Positions 34,400-42,902 of a stretch of 64,000 nucleotides of DNA are shown here, piece by piece. The notes under the pieces are model-generated. The model was given only the letters and a program-made list of their open reading frames with translations. It made no database searches and had not been told where the DNA came from. Position 1 is the first letter of the stretch; each line of letters starts with the position of its first letter. Origin of the DNA: an uncultured Acidobacteriia bacterium (GTDB taxonomy: Bacteria; Acidobacteriota; Terriglobia; Bryobacterales; Bryobacteraceae); NCBI GenBank assembly GCA_903828455.1, contig CAIKMJ010000008.1, forward strand, positions 62,001-126,000, in the 5' to 3' direction. The position numbers and the translations under genes were made by a program.

Positions 34400-35401
34400 A
34401 TGCGTTCATCCGGCCGCTTCATCCTCCTCGCGACTCTGTTCGCGACTCTGCTCGCACGCCGTCCGCTATCCGCCGCGGACAACCCGCTCGCCAGTGTCCG
34501 CAGTTTCATGTACCAGCTGCAGGATTTGGAAACTCCCGCCGCCATCGACGCCCTCGCTCGCTCACCCTACGACCTCCTCATCGTGGAACCGACCTTCACC
34601 ATGACTGGCGATGAGCACTTCGACGCCTCCGCCCTCGTCGCAAAACTCAAAGCCGGCAAACCGGGCCGCCTCGTCGTTGCCTACATCGACATCGGCGAGG
34701 CCGAAGACTTCCGCACCTACTGGCCAGCGCTTTCGCAGTCGGCGAAAGCAGCCAAAGGCCAGCCCGCAGTCATCCTCGGACCCGACCCGGACGGCTGGCA
34801 GAACGACTTCTCCGTCGCCTTCTGGGACCCGCGCTGGCAGTCCATTTGGCTCGGCGAAAACGGTCTGCTGAAACAAGTGATGGCGGCCGGCTTCGACGGC
34901 GTTTATCTGGACTGGGTCGAGGCTTACGACGAAAAAGCCGTTGTCGCCGAGGCGCGGAAACAGAAAGTAAATCCAACCGCCGCGATGGTCGATTTCATCG
35001 CCGCCATCCGCCGCCAGGTCCTCGCCTCTCAGCCACGCGGCGTCGTAATCGCGCAGAACGCGCCTGACCTCATCGATGACGATCCTCGTTACGCCGCCTT
35101 GATCGACGGTGTCGGCTTCGAAGACACCTGGTTTTCCGGTGCCGCCGATGCCGCGTGGGACGACCCGAAGGGTGGCGACATCGCCAATCGCGGCAAGGGC
35201 GAGGATTCACCCGCCGGCCGCCTCCGGCAGTATCGAAAATTTCAGCGCGCCGGCCTCGCGGTCTTCACCATCGATTATTGCCTCCAGCCGCAGAACGCCG
35301 CCCGTGTCTACGCCGAGGCCGCCAGGGCCGGCCTGATTCCGCTCGTCACGCGCGTCTCTCTGGAACGGCTCACCACCACGCCGCCGCCCGGGCTCCCCTA
35401 G
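34400..35401 (+). CDS. Secreted GH114-like putative glycoside hydrolase (TM1410/MJ1477 type)
   Basis: Exported protein of 333 residues with a signal peptide (about 1-26, ending SAADN). The TIM-barrel shows VRSFMYQLQDLE, VVAYIDIGEAEDFRTYW and the central GFDGVYLDWVEAYDE, whose acidic residues are the usual catalytic candidates in the endo-alpha-1,4-polygalactosaminidase (GH114) clan. A late VFTIDYCLQP completes the pattern. AAGGGG precedes the ATG at 34400; an in-frame ATG at 34358 overlaps the MFS stop but would put 14 residues before the signal peptide. Followed directly by the GH9 gene, so this is a small polysaccharide-degradation cluster. Confidence 0.78.
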   Translation: MRSSGRFILLATLFATLLARRPLSAADNPLASVRSFMYQLQDLETPAAIDALARSPYDLLIVEPTFTMTGDEHFDASALVAKLKAGKPGRLVVAYIDIGEAEDFRTYWPALSQSAKAAKGQPAVILGPDPDGWQNDFSVAFWDPRWQSIWLGENGLLKQVMAAGFDGVYLDWVEAYDEKAVVAEARKQKVNPTAAMVDFIAAIRRQVLASQPRGVVIAQNAPDLIDDDPRYAALIDGVGFEDTWFSGAADAAWDDPKGGDIANRGKGEDSPAGRLRQYRKFQRAGLAVFTIDYCLQPQNAARVYAEAARAGLIPLVTRVSLERLTTTPPPGLP

Positions 35402-35418
35402 TGTCGTCCGCCATCGCC

Positions 35419-37377
35419 ATGGTCCGTCGTCTCACGCTTCTGCTCTGCGCTGCGTACTCGCTGCACGCCGCCGATGCCGCCGCCCTCGTCCGCATCAGCC
35501 AGGTCGGCTACACCCCGCAGTCCGGCAAGCACGCCCGCCTCATGTCGAAGGTCGCCGAATCCGGCGCAACGTTTCGCGTTGTCTCTTCCGGCGGCGCCGC
35601 GCGTTCCAACGAGACCGCGGTCTTCTCGGCCGCAATCGGCAAGCCGCTGGGCGGATGGAATGCCGCCTGGCCGTTTGTTTACGATCTCGATTTCTCCTCG
35701 CTCCGCACGCCCGGCGAATACACCATACGGATCGAAGGCCCCGCGCCCGCCGAATCCCCCGCATTTCCTCTCACCTCCGGCGCCGACATCTACACACCGC
35801 TGCTGCGCAACTCACTCGGCTTTTTCCAGACACAGCGCGACGGCCCCGACGTTCCACCCGGCCCGCTGCACCGCAAGCCCGCTCACCTCGCCGATAAGGA
35901 AGCGTTCGTCTACCGCACCCCTTCGTTTCATGGAAACGCGCTCGCGGGCGAACTCCAGCGCGTCGGCGGCCCCGTCGACGTCTCCGGCGGCTGGTCCGAT
36001 GCCGGCGATTACCTCAAGTTCGTCCAAACCACCAGCTACGTCACCGCCATGATGCTGCAGGGCATTCGCGACTACCCCGCGCAACTTGGCCGCGGCGGCC
36101 TTGCCGATTTCACCTCCGAAGCCCGCTTCGGTCTCGACTGGCTCCTGAAGATGTGGAACGCCGATTCCGCCACGCTCTACCTGCAGGTCGGCATCGGCGA
36201 AGGCAACGCCCGCCTCATCGGCGATCACGACATCTGGCGTCTCCCGGAAGCCGACGATCATAGCGACGCTTCAGTCGACGCCCCCGCCGGCTCGCCCCGC
36301 TTCTTCATCCGGCACCGTCCCGTCTTCGCCGCCGAATCCATTCGCGGCAAAATCAGCCCGAACCTCGCCGGACGCCTCGCCGCCTCTTTTGCCCTCGGCT
36401 ACCAGGTCTTCCGCGACGAAGACCCCGCCTGGGCCGCGCGCCTGCTGGCTGCCGCCCGCCAGATCTTCGATCTCGCCGCCACCGCGAACGTCACCCGCCT
36501 CACCACCACCTATCCGCACTCCTTCTATCCCGAAGAACAATGGCGCGACGATCTCGAATGGGGCGCCGTCGAACTCCATCTTGCCCTCGCCGCCGGCGCC
36601 CACGATACCGGCGTGCACGATGTCGGCGTGCACGATGCCGGCGCCCACGATGCCGACGCCGCCCGCTACCTCCGGCTCGCCGCTCACTGGGCCCGTGAAT
36701 ACGCCGCGTCCCGCAACCAGGATTCGCTCAATCTGTACGATGTCAGCGGAATCGCCCACTTCGAATTGTGCCGCGCCATGGAACGCGCTCCGTCGGGCAC
36801 GGCTCTCGAAATCTCGCGCGACGCTCTCATCGCGCAGCTCAAGGCACGTCTCGACATCGCCGCCGCACGCTCCCGCAAAGATCCGTTCGCTCTCGGCTTT
36901 CCTTACAACGGCGGCGACCTCACCCCGCACGCCATCGGCCTCGCTCTCGAAGCCGGCTTCTACGATCAGCTCACCGGCACCGCAACCTTCGCCGATTTCT
37001 CCTCGCAGCAAACCGCTTTCGTGCTCGGCGCCAACGCCTGGGGCACGTCCTTCATCGTGGGTGCCGGCGCGGTCTTTCCGCTTCACCTGCATCACCAGCT
37101 CGCGAATCTCTCCGGTCAGCTCGATGGCACCGCGCCGCTGTTGCCCGGTGCCGTGGTGGATGGCCCGGCCGCCAATCGCGCGCCCGTTGACGAACTTCCG
37201 GACGGAGCGCACCAGTCCCGCTGGCCCGGCGGCCTCGACCCGTTCGCCGCCTTCAACCGTCCCGGCGCATATTACGCCGATGAATCCGGCAACTGGGCAT
37301 CGGTCGAACCGGCCCTCGACTACACCATTCCCTCGGTGCTCTTATTCGCCCGCCGCATCGCGGCTGCCGGCCCTTAA
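35419..37377 (+). CDS. Glycoside hydrolase family 9 (endoglucanase-like) with N-terminal Ig-like domain
   Basis: Exported enzyme of 652 residues: signal peptide (about 1-20), CelD_N-type Ig-like domain (about 23-115, starting LVRISQVGYTPQSGK), then the (alpha/alpha)6 catalytic domain. Catalytic aspartates are D194 and D197 in GWSDAGDYLK, and the acid Glu is E630 in VEPALDYTIP. GAHQSRWPGG replaces the usual histidine-containing block. GH9 enzymes cleave beta-1,4-glucans and related polymers outside the cell. Four 15-bp repeats insert the pentapeptides HDTGV, HDVGV, HDAGA and HDADA at about residues 395-414. Start is ATG 35419, or GTG 35401, which overlaps the preceding stop. The stop overlaps the convergent aldose epimerase by 4 nt. 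Confidence 0.85.
   Translation: MVRRLTLLLCAAYSLHAADAAALVRISQVGYTPQSGKHARLMSKVAESGATFRVVSSGGAARSNETAVFSAAIGKPLGGWNAAWPFVYDLDFSSLRTPGEYTIRIEGPAPAESPAFPLTSGADIYTPLLRNSLGFFQTQRDGPDVPPGPLHRKPAHLADKEAFVYRTPSFHGNALAGELQRVGGPVDVSGGWSDAGDYLKFVQTTSYVTAMMLQGIRDYPAQLGRGGLADFTSEARFGLDWLLKMWNADSATLYLQVGIGEGNARLIGDHDIWRLPEADDHSDASVDAPAGSPRFFIRHRPVFAAESIRGKISPNLAGRLAASFALGYQVFRDEDPAWAARLLAAARQIFDLAATANVTRLTTTYPHSFYPEEQWRDDLEWGAVELHLALAAGAHDTGVHDVGVHDAGAHDADAARYLRLAAHWAREYAASRNQDSLNLYDVSGIAHFELCRAMERAPSGTALEISRDALIAQLKARLDIAAARSRKDPFALGFPYNGGDLTPHAIGLALEAGFYDQLTGTATFADFSSQQTAFVLGANAWGTSFIVGAGAVFPLHLHHQLANLSGQLDGTAPLLPGAVVDGPAANRAPVDELPDGAHQSRWPGGLDPFAAFNRPGAYYADESGNWASVEPALDYTIPSVLLFARRIAAAGP
36601..36660 (+). 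repeat. Four in-frame 15-bp tandem repeats inside the GH9 gene
   Basis: Four units of CACGATGYCGGCGYS encode HD-x-(G/D)-(V/A) pentapeptides in a loop of the GH9 catalytic domain. The units differ by few bases, so the expansion is recent. The reading frame is kept because the unit is a multiple of three. Confidence 0.9.
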
Positions 37378-38348
37378 AAACCTTCCGCCCGTATGCGGAA
37401 AGCTTCGCGCCACTCGCCGCCCGCCTCCACGCTCTGCAACCCCTCGTACTTGCCTTCCGCCGCCAGATTGATGCCGTTGGTCACCGTCGCCATCGGCTCC
37501 ACGCAAACGAACTCCTTGCCCGGCGGCGCATACACAATCGCCACCGTGTAGCGCGGCCCGAACTCCACGTGAATCTTCCGCCCGCCGCCCGCTATCGTGA
37601 ACTGTGCAAGCCCGTCGGCGCCGCGCCCGAGGTCGATAAAGCCGTCGTCCAGCGCGTGCTCATCCAGCCGTACCCACTCGGGCAATGCATTCGGCGTGAA
37701 AGCGCCGGTCGCCAGCAGTCGCCCGTCCGCATCCACATGGCTTTTGGCCGGCACCCGCACCGCAATCTCCTCGCGCGCCACTCCCGCCAGCGTGAAGTAC
37801 GGATGAAAACCGATCGCCACCGGCATGGCCTCAGTCCCCTTGTTGCGTATCGTCGTGATGACCTCCAGCGCGCCATCCGCCAGCCGGTACGTCATCTCGT
37901 ATTCATGCGCAAAAGGCCACAGCGCCATCATTTCCGGATGCTCCGCAAAGTCGAAGCGGCTCGTCACCGACGCCGACTCCGCGCCGCCCGCCACCCTCGT
38001 CACCTGCCACGTCACCGGCGAGTACAGCAGTCCGTGAATCGGCAACCCATTCGCATCGCGATGCAGCTCCGCCCCGTCCAGCGAATGCCACGCTCCTTTA
38101 ACGCGATAGCCGCCATCCAGCCGGTTGCCCCACGGCGCCAGAAACGGAATGCCGTTCAGCGACGGCTTTTCAGCAATCGGCGCGCTGTCATCCCACGGAA
38201 ACCACAGAATGTTCGTGCCATGCACCCGCACCGCGCTCGCGCGATTCCCGTACTCCGGCAGGATCCGCGCTTCCACGCCAGCCTCGCGATCCGACAGTGT
38301 CACGCCATGCTCTCGATAAACCGCCTCGTAACGTGAACCTGTCATCAT
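37374..38348 (-). CDS. Aldose 1-epimerase family protein
   Basis: Galactose-mutarotase-like enzyme of 324 residues that interconverts alpha and beta anomers of sugars. Conserved blocks are FLAPWGNRLDGGYRVKG, LPIHGLLYSPVTW (histidine candidate for the general acid), VAIGFHPYFTL (second histidine) and a late VCVEPMATVTNGINL carrying the catalytic Glu. It has no signal peptide, so it is cytoplasmic and could act on sugars released by the adjacent glycosidases. Two adjacent ATGs (38348 and 38345) are possible starts. It is divergent, 38 bp apart, from the TPR protein gene. Confidence 0.88.
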   Translation of the reverse strand: MMTGSRYEAVYREHGVTLSDREAGVEARILPEYGNRASAVRVHGTNILWFPWDDSAPIAEKPSLNGIPFLAPWGNRLDGGYRVKGAWHSLDGAELHRDANGLPIHGLLYSPVTWQVTRVAGGAESASVTSRFDFAEHPEMMALWPFAHEYEMTYRLADGALEVITTIRNKGTEAMPVAIGFHPYFTLAGVAREEIAVRVPAKSHVDADGRLLATGAFTPNALPEWVRLDEHALDDGFIDLGRGADGLAQFTIAGGGRKIHVEFGPRYTVAIVYAPPGKEFVCVEPMATVTNGINLAAEGKYEGLQSVEAGGEWREAFRIRAEGF

Positions 38349-38386
38349 ACTTTGAGTGTCTCAAACGTAGAATGGTTCTAGCCGCG

Positions 38387-39598
38387 ATGAACGCTCCCCG
38401 CCTGATGCTGGCCGTCACGCTCCTGCTCGCCCCGGCGCTGCGCGGCGCCGACACCGCTGCCTTCATCGAACAGGGCAACGACGCCTTCTACAACCTCGAC
38501 TACGATACGGCCCGCGCCATGTACGAAAAGGCCGTCGCCGCCGAGCCCGAAAACCCGAAATTCCACAACTATCTCGCCCAGTCTCTCCTCACAAAGGAAA
38601 TGTTCCGCAACGGCGCGCTCGAAAGTGAACTCGTCAGCGGCAACAACTCCTTCATCCGCCGCCCGAAGCTCGAACCGCCCGCCGATGTCGAACTGCGTTT
38701 CTTTGCCGAAATCGACCGCGCCATGGCCCTCTCCCAGGCCCGCATCGCCAAAAATCCCCGCGACACCTTCGCCCTCCATCACCTCAGCGTGTCCTACGCC
38801 CTGCGCGCCAACTACGGCTTTCTCGTGCGCAAGAGCTGGCGCGCCTCGCTCTACGATTCCAGCCTCGCCCGCAAGTACGACGCCCAGGTGACCGAACTCG
38901 ATCCCAACAACTACGATGCCCGCCTGCTGCAGGGCGGCTACGACTACATCGTCGGCAACCTCTCCTGGGCCATGCGCGCTCTCGGCTTCATCGCCGGTTA
39001 TCACGGCGACAAGATGCGCGGCCTCCACACCATCGAAGAGGTGGCGCAGAAGGGCAATGAAAACCGCATCGACGCCGAAATCGTCCTCTGCGCCCTCTAT
39101 CGCCGCGAAGGCCAGGCGACGCGCGCCGTCCCCCTGGTCTCGAATCTGATTCAGCGCTTTCCGCGAAACTACATTCTGCGCTTTGAAATCGCCCAGATGT
39201 TCGCCTCGCTCGGGCGGCGTTCCGAAGCCCTCGCCGCCGTTGCCGAAATCGCCCGCATGAAACGCGCCGGTGCCGCCGGCTTCGACCGTCTGCCCTGGGA
39301 AAAGATCTACTACGAGACCGGCAACCTGCAATTCTGGTTCGACGATTACGATCACGCCCTCGAAAATCTGAAGAAGGTCACCGCCTCCCCCGAACAGCTC
39401 CGTGAGCTCGATCTCAACACCGGCGCTCTCGCCTTCATGCGCCAGGGCCAGATCTACGATCTCCAGAACCGCCACAACCTCGCCATTCCCGCCTACCAGC
39501 AGGCCGTGAGGTTTGCCCCCGATGCCGATGCCGCCCGTGAATCGCAGCACTACATCGCGACCCCCTACTCGCGGCCTCATCCTCCCGCGCACTCCTGA
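38387..39598 (+). CDS. Secreted tetratricopeptide-repeat protein
   Basis: Protein of 403 residues with a short signal peptide (about 1-21, ending LRGAD), then helical TPR units: AAFIEQGNDAFYNLDYDTARAMYEKAVAAEPENPKFH (about 23-57), further units at about 140-190, 225-275 and a last one near 370. No enzymatic motif is present. It likely mediates protein-protein contacts in the periplasm. An ATG at 38372 would add five residues. Its last codons and stop are the first unit of a four-copy 14-bp repeat that runs on beyond the gene. Confidence 0.75.
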   Translation: MNAPRLMLAVTLLLAPALRGADTAAFIEQGNDAFYNLDYDTARAMYEKAVAAEPENPKFHNYLAQSLLTKEMFRNGALESELVSGNNSFIRRPKLEPPADVELRFFAEIDRAMALSQARIAKNPRDTFALHHLSVSYALRANYGFLVRKSWRASLYDSSLARKYDAQVTELDPNNYDARLLQGGYDYIVGNLSWAMRALGFIAGYHGDKMRGLHTIEEVAQKGNENRIDAEIVLCALYRREGQATRAVPLVSNLIQRFPRNYILRFEIAQMFASLGRRSEALAAVAEIARMKRAGAAGFDRLPWEKIYYETGNLQFWFDDYDHALENLKKVTASPEQLRELDLNTGALAFMRQGQIYDLQNRHNLAIPAYQQAVRFAPDADAARESQHYIATPYSRPHPPAHS

Positions 39599-39646
39599 CC
39601 GCGCACTCCTGACCGCGCGCTCCTGACCGCGCACTCCTGACCGCGC
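39585..39646 (+). repeat. Four 14-bp tandem copies of a gene 3' end with its stop codon
   Basis: CCGCGCACTCCTGA occurs four times (39585, 39599, 39613 with one change, 39627). Unit one encodes the last residues AHS and the stop TGA (39596-39598) of the TPR protein. The other three lie in the following intergenic region. Confidence 0.95.
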
Positions 39647-39723
39647 TATGATTCCTGAACACTCCGCCCGCGGCCCGGCTTCGCTCGCCTCGCGTCACGG
39701 CCACCCGCCGGCGGAACAGAAAC

Positions 39724-40605
39724 ATGAAACGAGCGCGCCAGATCGCGACCGCCGGCATGGCCATCAGCGCCGGCCTCGCCGCCATGAAGCTCACCTTCGG
39801 CTGGATGGCCCATTCGGCCGCCCTCACCGCCGACGGCTTCGAATCGGCCGCCGACGTCTTCGCCTCCGGTGTCGTTCTCGCCGGCCTGATCGTGGCCTCC
39901 CGCCCCGCCGACGACAATCATCCCTACGGTCACGGCCGCGTCGAAACCCTCGCCGGACTCTGGGTCGGCTTCATGCTCTTTGGCGCCGGACTGCTGATCG
40001 CCTGGCACGGACTCACCGGCTCGGCCGAAGCCGGCCAGCCGCCGCACCACTACGCCATCTGGCCCCTGCTCATCTCCATCGCCGTGAAGCTCGCCTTCGT
40101 GGGCGTGAAACGCCGGGAAGGGAAGCGCATCGGCAGCGCGGCGCTGGTGGCCGACGCCGCCCACGACTCCATCGATATCCTCTCCGGCATCGTCGCTTTC
40201 GGCGCACTCTCCCTCGCCCTCTACGATCCTGCCCGCTTCCTGCGCGCCGATCACATCGGCGCCTTCGGCGTCGGCCTCATCGTTCTCGTCACCGCCGTGC
40301 GCGTGATGCGCGACGCCTCGCTCCACCTCATGGACACCATGCCGGACGATTCCGCCCTCGCCGAAATCCGCTCCGTTGCGCTGCGCGTGCCGCAGGTCTC
40401 CGGCGTCGAAAAATGCTACGCCCGCAAGACCGGCCTGCGCTATCACGTCGACCTCCATCTCGAAGTCGATCCGCAGATGACCGTGCGGGCCTCGCACGAC
40501 ATCGCCACCCACGTCCGCGACCGCATCCGCGAGGAACTGCCCTGGGTGGCCGACGTCCTCGTCCACGTGGAACCGTGGCCCGGGCCGTCGCCGCCACCCG
40601 TTTGA
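39724..40605 (+). CDS. Cation diffusion facilitator (CDF) metal transporter
   Basis: Inner-membrane metal/proton antiporter of 293 residues with six helices. Metal-site motifs are HSAALTADGFESAADV (helix 2) and ADAAHDSIDILSGIV (helix 5, HxxxD). The usual first Asp position of the helix 2 motif is retained, and the helix 5 HD pair suggests Zn(II) or a similar cation. A cytoplasmic C-terminal domain (about 205-285) shows VSGVEKCYARKTGLRYHVDLHLEVDP, the ferredoxin-like fold that dimerises and senses metal. It stands alone between the TPR repeat region and the convergent AAA+ gene. Confidence 0.9.
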   Translation: MKRARQIATAGMAISAGLAAMKLTFGWMAHSAALTADGFESAADVFASGVVLAGLIVASRPADDNHPYGHGRVETLAGLWVGFMLFGAGLLIAWHGLTGSAEAGQPPHHYAIWPLLISIAVKLAFVGVKRREGKRIGSAALVADAAHDSIDILSGIVAFGALSLALYDPARFLRADHIGAFGVGLIVLVTAVRVMRDASLHLMDTMPDDSALAEIRSVALRVPQVSGVEKCYARKTGLRYHVDLHLEVDPQMTVRASHDIATHVRDRIREELPWVADVLVHVEPWPGPSPPPV

Positions 40606-40617
40606 TTGGCCGCCGCT

Positions 40618-41802
40618 TCAGCGCGTCCTGAGCCCGCGCGCGCTCGCCGCCCGCGGCTTCTCGATTTCCGCCCGCGCCATCGCCGCCGCGCTCTTCTCGG
40701 TGAACTGCGGCGGCTCGATCATCGTCGCCATCGCACTGAGCGGCACATCTTCCGCCTCCTGGATGAAGACCAGCCCGTCGCTCTCTTCATCGAAGTCCAC
40801 CCGCAGCACATCGCCGCCGCCCACCTGTCCGGATGCGATCAGATTCGACAGCGGATGCACCAGCTCGCGCTCCATCGCGCGCTTCAGATGCCGCGCCCCG
40901 TACTTCAGATCCGTTCCCTCGCGAAGCAGATAACTCCGCGCCCCGGCCGTCAGATTGAAAACGAACGGCGCCGCGCTGCCCGAATTGAAAATACGCTGCT
41001 GCAGGAAGCCGATTTCGATATTCAGAATCCGGTCCAGCTCCGCGCTGCCCAGCGGACGGAACACCGCCACCTTATCGATCCGGTTCATGAACTCCGGCGT
41101 AAACCGCCGGCGCGCCGCCTCGGCCCCGGCCCGCGCCAGTTTCTGATACAGCGCCTCGTCCGCCTCGCCCTCGGCCTGCCGCCGCTCGCTTTCCGACGTG
41201 GCGAAGCCAACGCCGGGCCGCAGGATCGAGTTCATCTCCGCCGCCCCCAGATTGCTCGTCAGAAAGATCATGGCGCGCGAAAAATCCACCCGCCGGTTGT
41301 CACCGAGCGTCAGCGTCGCCTTGTCCAGAATCCCCAGCAGCAGGTTCCACAGCGCGTCGCTCGCCTTCTCGATCTCGTCGAACAACACGAAGCTGACCTT
41401 CATCTGCTCGGTGTGGAACTGATTCAGCACCTCCTGGCTCAGCAGCGGATGCGTCTCGCGATGCCCCAGATATCCGGGAGGCGATCCGATCAGCTTCGCA
41501 ATCTCGTGGCTGTGCTGGAACTCGGCGCAATCCACCTTCAGCACCGCCCGCGGATCGCCCACCAGCGTCTCCGCCAGCGCCTCCACCAGGCGCGTCTTGC
41601 CCGTGCCCGTCGGCCCGAGGAACAACAGATTTCCAATCGGCCGCCCCGCGGTCGTCATCCCCGCCACAAAGGTCTGATAGATGTTGACGATCTGGTCGAT
41701 CGGCTCATCCTGCCCGATGACCAGTCTGCGCAGCGCTGTCGAAAGCCGCGTCGCTTCCAGTCCCGTCTGCGACGGATCCAGTTTTCTGTTCAGGCGAACC
41801 AT
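40618..41802 (-). CDS. AAA+ ATPase resembling the second ATPase domain of ClpA/ClpB
   Basis: Single-domain AAA+ protein of 394 residues. Walker A LFLGPTGTGKTRLVEAL (about 60-76), pore-loop-like GSPPGYLGH, Walker B SFVLFDEIEKA, sensor-1 IFLTSNLGA, arginine-finger region RFTPEFMNRIDKVAVF and the C-terminal ClpB_D2-small domain (YGARHLKRAMEREL) are all present. It lacks the N domain, the first ATPase domain and the middle coiled coil of ClpB, and shows no ClpP-docking loop that I can identify. AGGAGG lies just before the ATG at 41802. The region upstream (41803-42097) contains no gene that I can support. Confidence 0.85.
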   Translation of the reverse strand: MVRLNRKLDPSQTGLEATRLSTALRRLVIGQDEPIDQIVNIYQTFVAGMTTAGRPIGNLLFLGPTGTGKTRLVEALAETLVGDPRAVLKVDCAEFQHSHEIAKLIGSPPGYLGHRETHPLLSQEVLNQFHTEQMKVSFVLFDEIEKASDALWNLLLGILDKATLTLGDNRRVDFSRAMIFLTSNLGAAEMNSILRPGVGFATSESERRQAEGEADEALYQKLARAGAEAARRRFTPEFMNRIDKVAVFRPLGSAELDRILNIEIGFLQQRIFNSGSAAPFVFNLTAGARSYLLREGTDLKYGARHLKRAMERELVHPLSNLIASGQVGGGDVLRVDFDEESDGLVFIQEAEDVPLSAMATMIEPPQFTEKSAAAMARAEIEKPRAASARGLRTR

Positions 41803-42070
41803 ACTGTGCCTCCTGGCGGACCGATCTGCTTCCGCCACGCAATCCTGCACAGGCACGCCCGGTGCCATCTGAATATGTCTTAACCTCACGATCCCTCCAT
41901 CGTGTTCTTTCGTCCGGATTCTCTTCTTCGTTCGGCCCGTCCCATGCAACCGCCGCGCGTCCCCGACGCACTGCGTTCCCCGTGCATAGCCCGTCCCTTT
42001 GCGTTCCGCCAGCTTTGCTTACTTCATGCGATTCACCTTGCCCCCGTCACTGCCCCAATCACGTCGCCCG

Positions 42071-42105
42071 CTACTCCCCCCATTACTTCTCCCCCAACTA
42101 CTTCT
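42071..42105 (-). repeat. Imperfect tandem copies of the SDR 3' end, each with an in-frame stop
   Basis: On the minus strand the gene ends GGGGAAGAAGTAG (stop at 42098-42100), and is followed by GGGGGAGAAGTAA (stop 42083-42085) and GGGGGGAGTAG (stop 42071-42073). Stops are 15 and 12 nt apart and in the same frame. The copies are diverged. Confidence 0.6.
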
Positions 42106-42838
42106 TCCCCGGAATCGAGGGCCGAATCTCCACCCGGCTCACCGTCGTCCGGCGCGGCATCCGCAGCAGCGTCACCACCACGTCGGCAACATCTTCGGGC
42201 GCAATCTTCCACTCGTCTCCCTGCCTCGACCCGGCCGCGCCGCCAAAATCGGTGTCCACGCTGCCCGGCATGATGCTCGAAACCCGCACGCCTTCTTTGC
42301 GGTGATCGAGCATCATGGCTTCGGAAAACCCGTTCAGCCCGAACTTGGTCGCGTTATATCCCGCCCCGCCCGCAAAGGCGTTGACAGCCGCAAGTGAACT
42401 GATATTGATGATGTCCCCGCCTGCCGCATTCTTCCGGAATATCGGCAAAATTTCGTGGCAGCAGTAGTACACGCCGGTCAGGTTCAGCCCCAGCATCTTT
42501 TCCCACTCCTCCGGCGCCAGCTCCGCCACGCTCCGGAAGACCCCCGCGCCCGCATTGTTCACCAGAATGTCGACGCCGCCAAAGCGCTCCTCCACCCCGC
42601 CCATGAATCGCCGCACATCCTCCAGCTTCGAAACATCCGCCACCGCGCCGAACACTTCGCCCAGCCCGGCCATCTCCCGCGCCGCGCCATCCACCCGCCC
42701 CGCATCCACCCCGCAGATCGCCACCCGCGCCCCCTCCCGCAGCAACCGCTCCGCAATCGCCCGCCCGATGCCCCGCGTCGCGCCCGTCACAATCGCCGCC
42801 TTGCCCGCAATTCCGTCCTGTATTTTGTTTTCTTTCAT
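42098..42838 (-). CDS. Short-chain dehydrogenase/reductase
   Basis: Classical SDR of 246 residues. Cofactor motif AIVTGATRGIGRAIAERL (TGxxxGIG) is at about 15-32, the NNAG motif is LVNNAGAGVF, and the catalytic Ser/Tyr/Lys are in INISSLAAVN and YNATKFGLNGF, with VRVSSIMPGSVDTDF after. Cytoplasmic NAD(P)-dependent oxidoreductase; substrate unknown. FabG-like in length, but the local context (AAA+ ATPase, unknown protein) gives no pathway. The C terminus ends in a lysine pair coded within an imperfect tandem duplication. Confidence 0.9.
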   Translation of the reverse strand: MKENKIQDGIAGKAAIVTGATRGIGRAIAERLLREGARVAICGVDAGRVDGAAREMAGLGEVFGAVADVSKLEDVRRFMGGVEERFGGVDILVNNAGAGVFRSVAELAPEEWEKMLGLNLTGVYYCCHEILPIFRKNAAGGDIINISSLAAVNAFAGGAGYNATKFGLNGFSEAMMLDHRKEGVRVSSIMPGSVDTDFGGAAGSRQGDEWKIAPEDVADVVVTLLRMPRRTTVSRVEIRPSIPGKK

Positions 42839-42902
42839 GACCTCATCCTAAGTCCGCCGTTCCGCTCGACTTGAGCCGTCCGGTGCCGTACCATTGAAGG
42901 GA

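Noticed and set aside
40618-41802. Full ClpB chaperone or a truncated clpB
   Set aside because: A good Shine-Dalgarno lies directly before the single-domain start and no remnant of the first ATPase domain is upstream, so it appears to be a genuine one-domain AAA+ protein.
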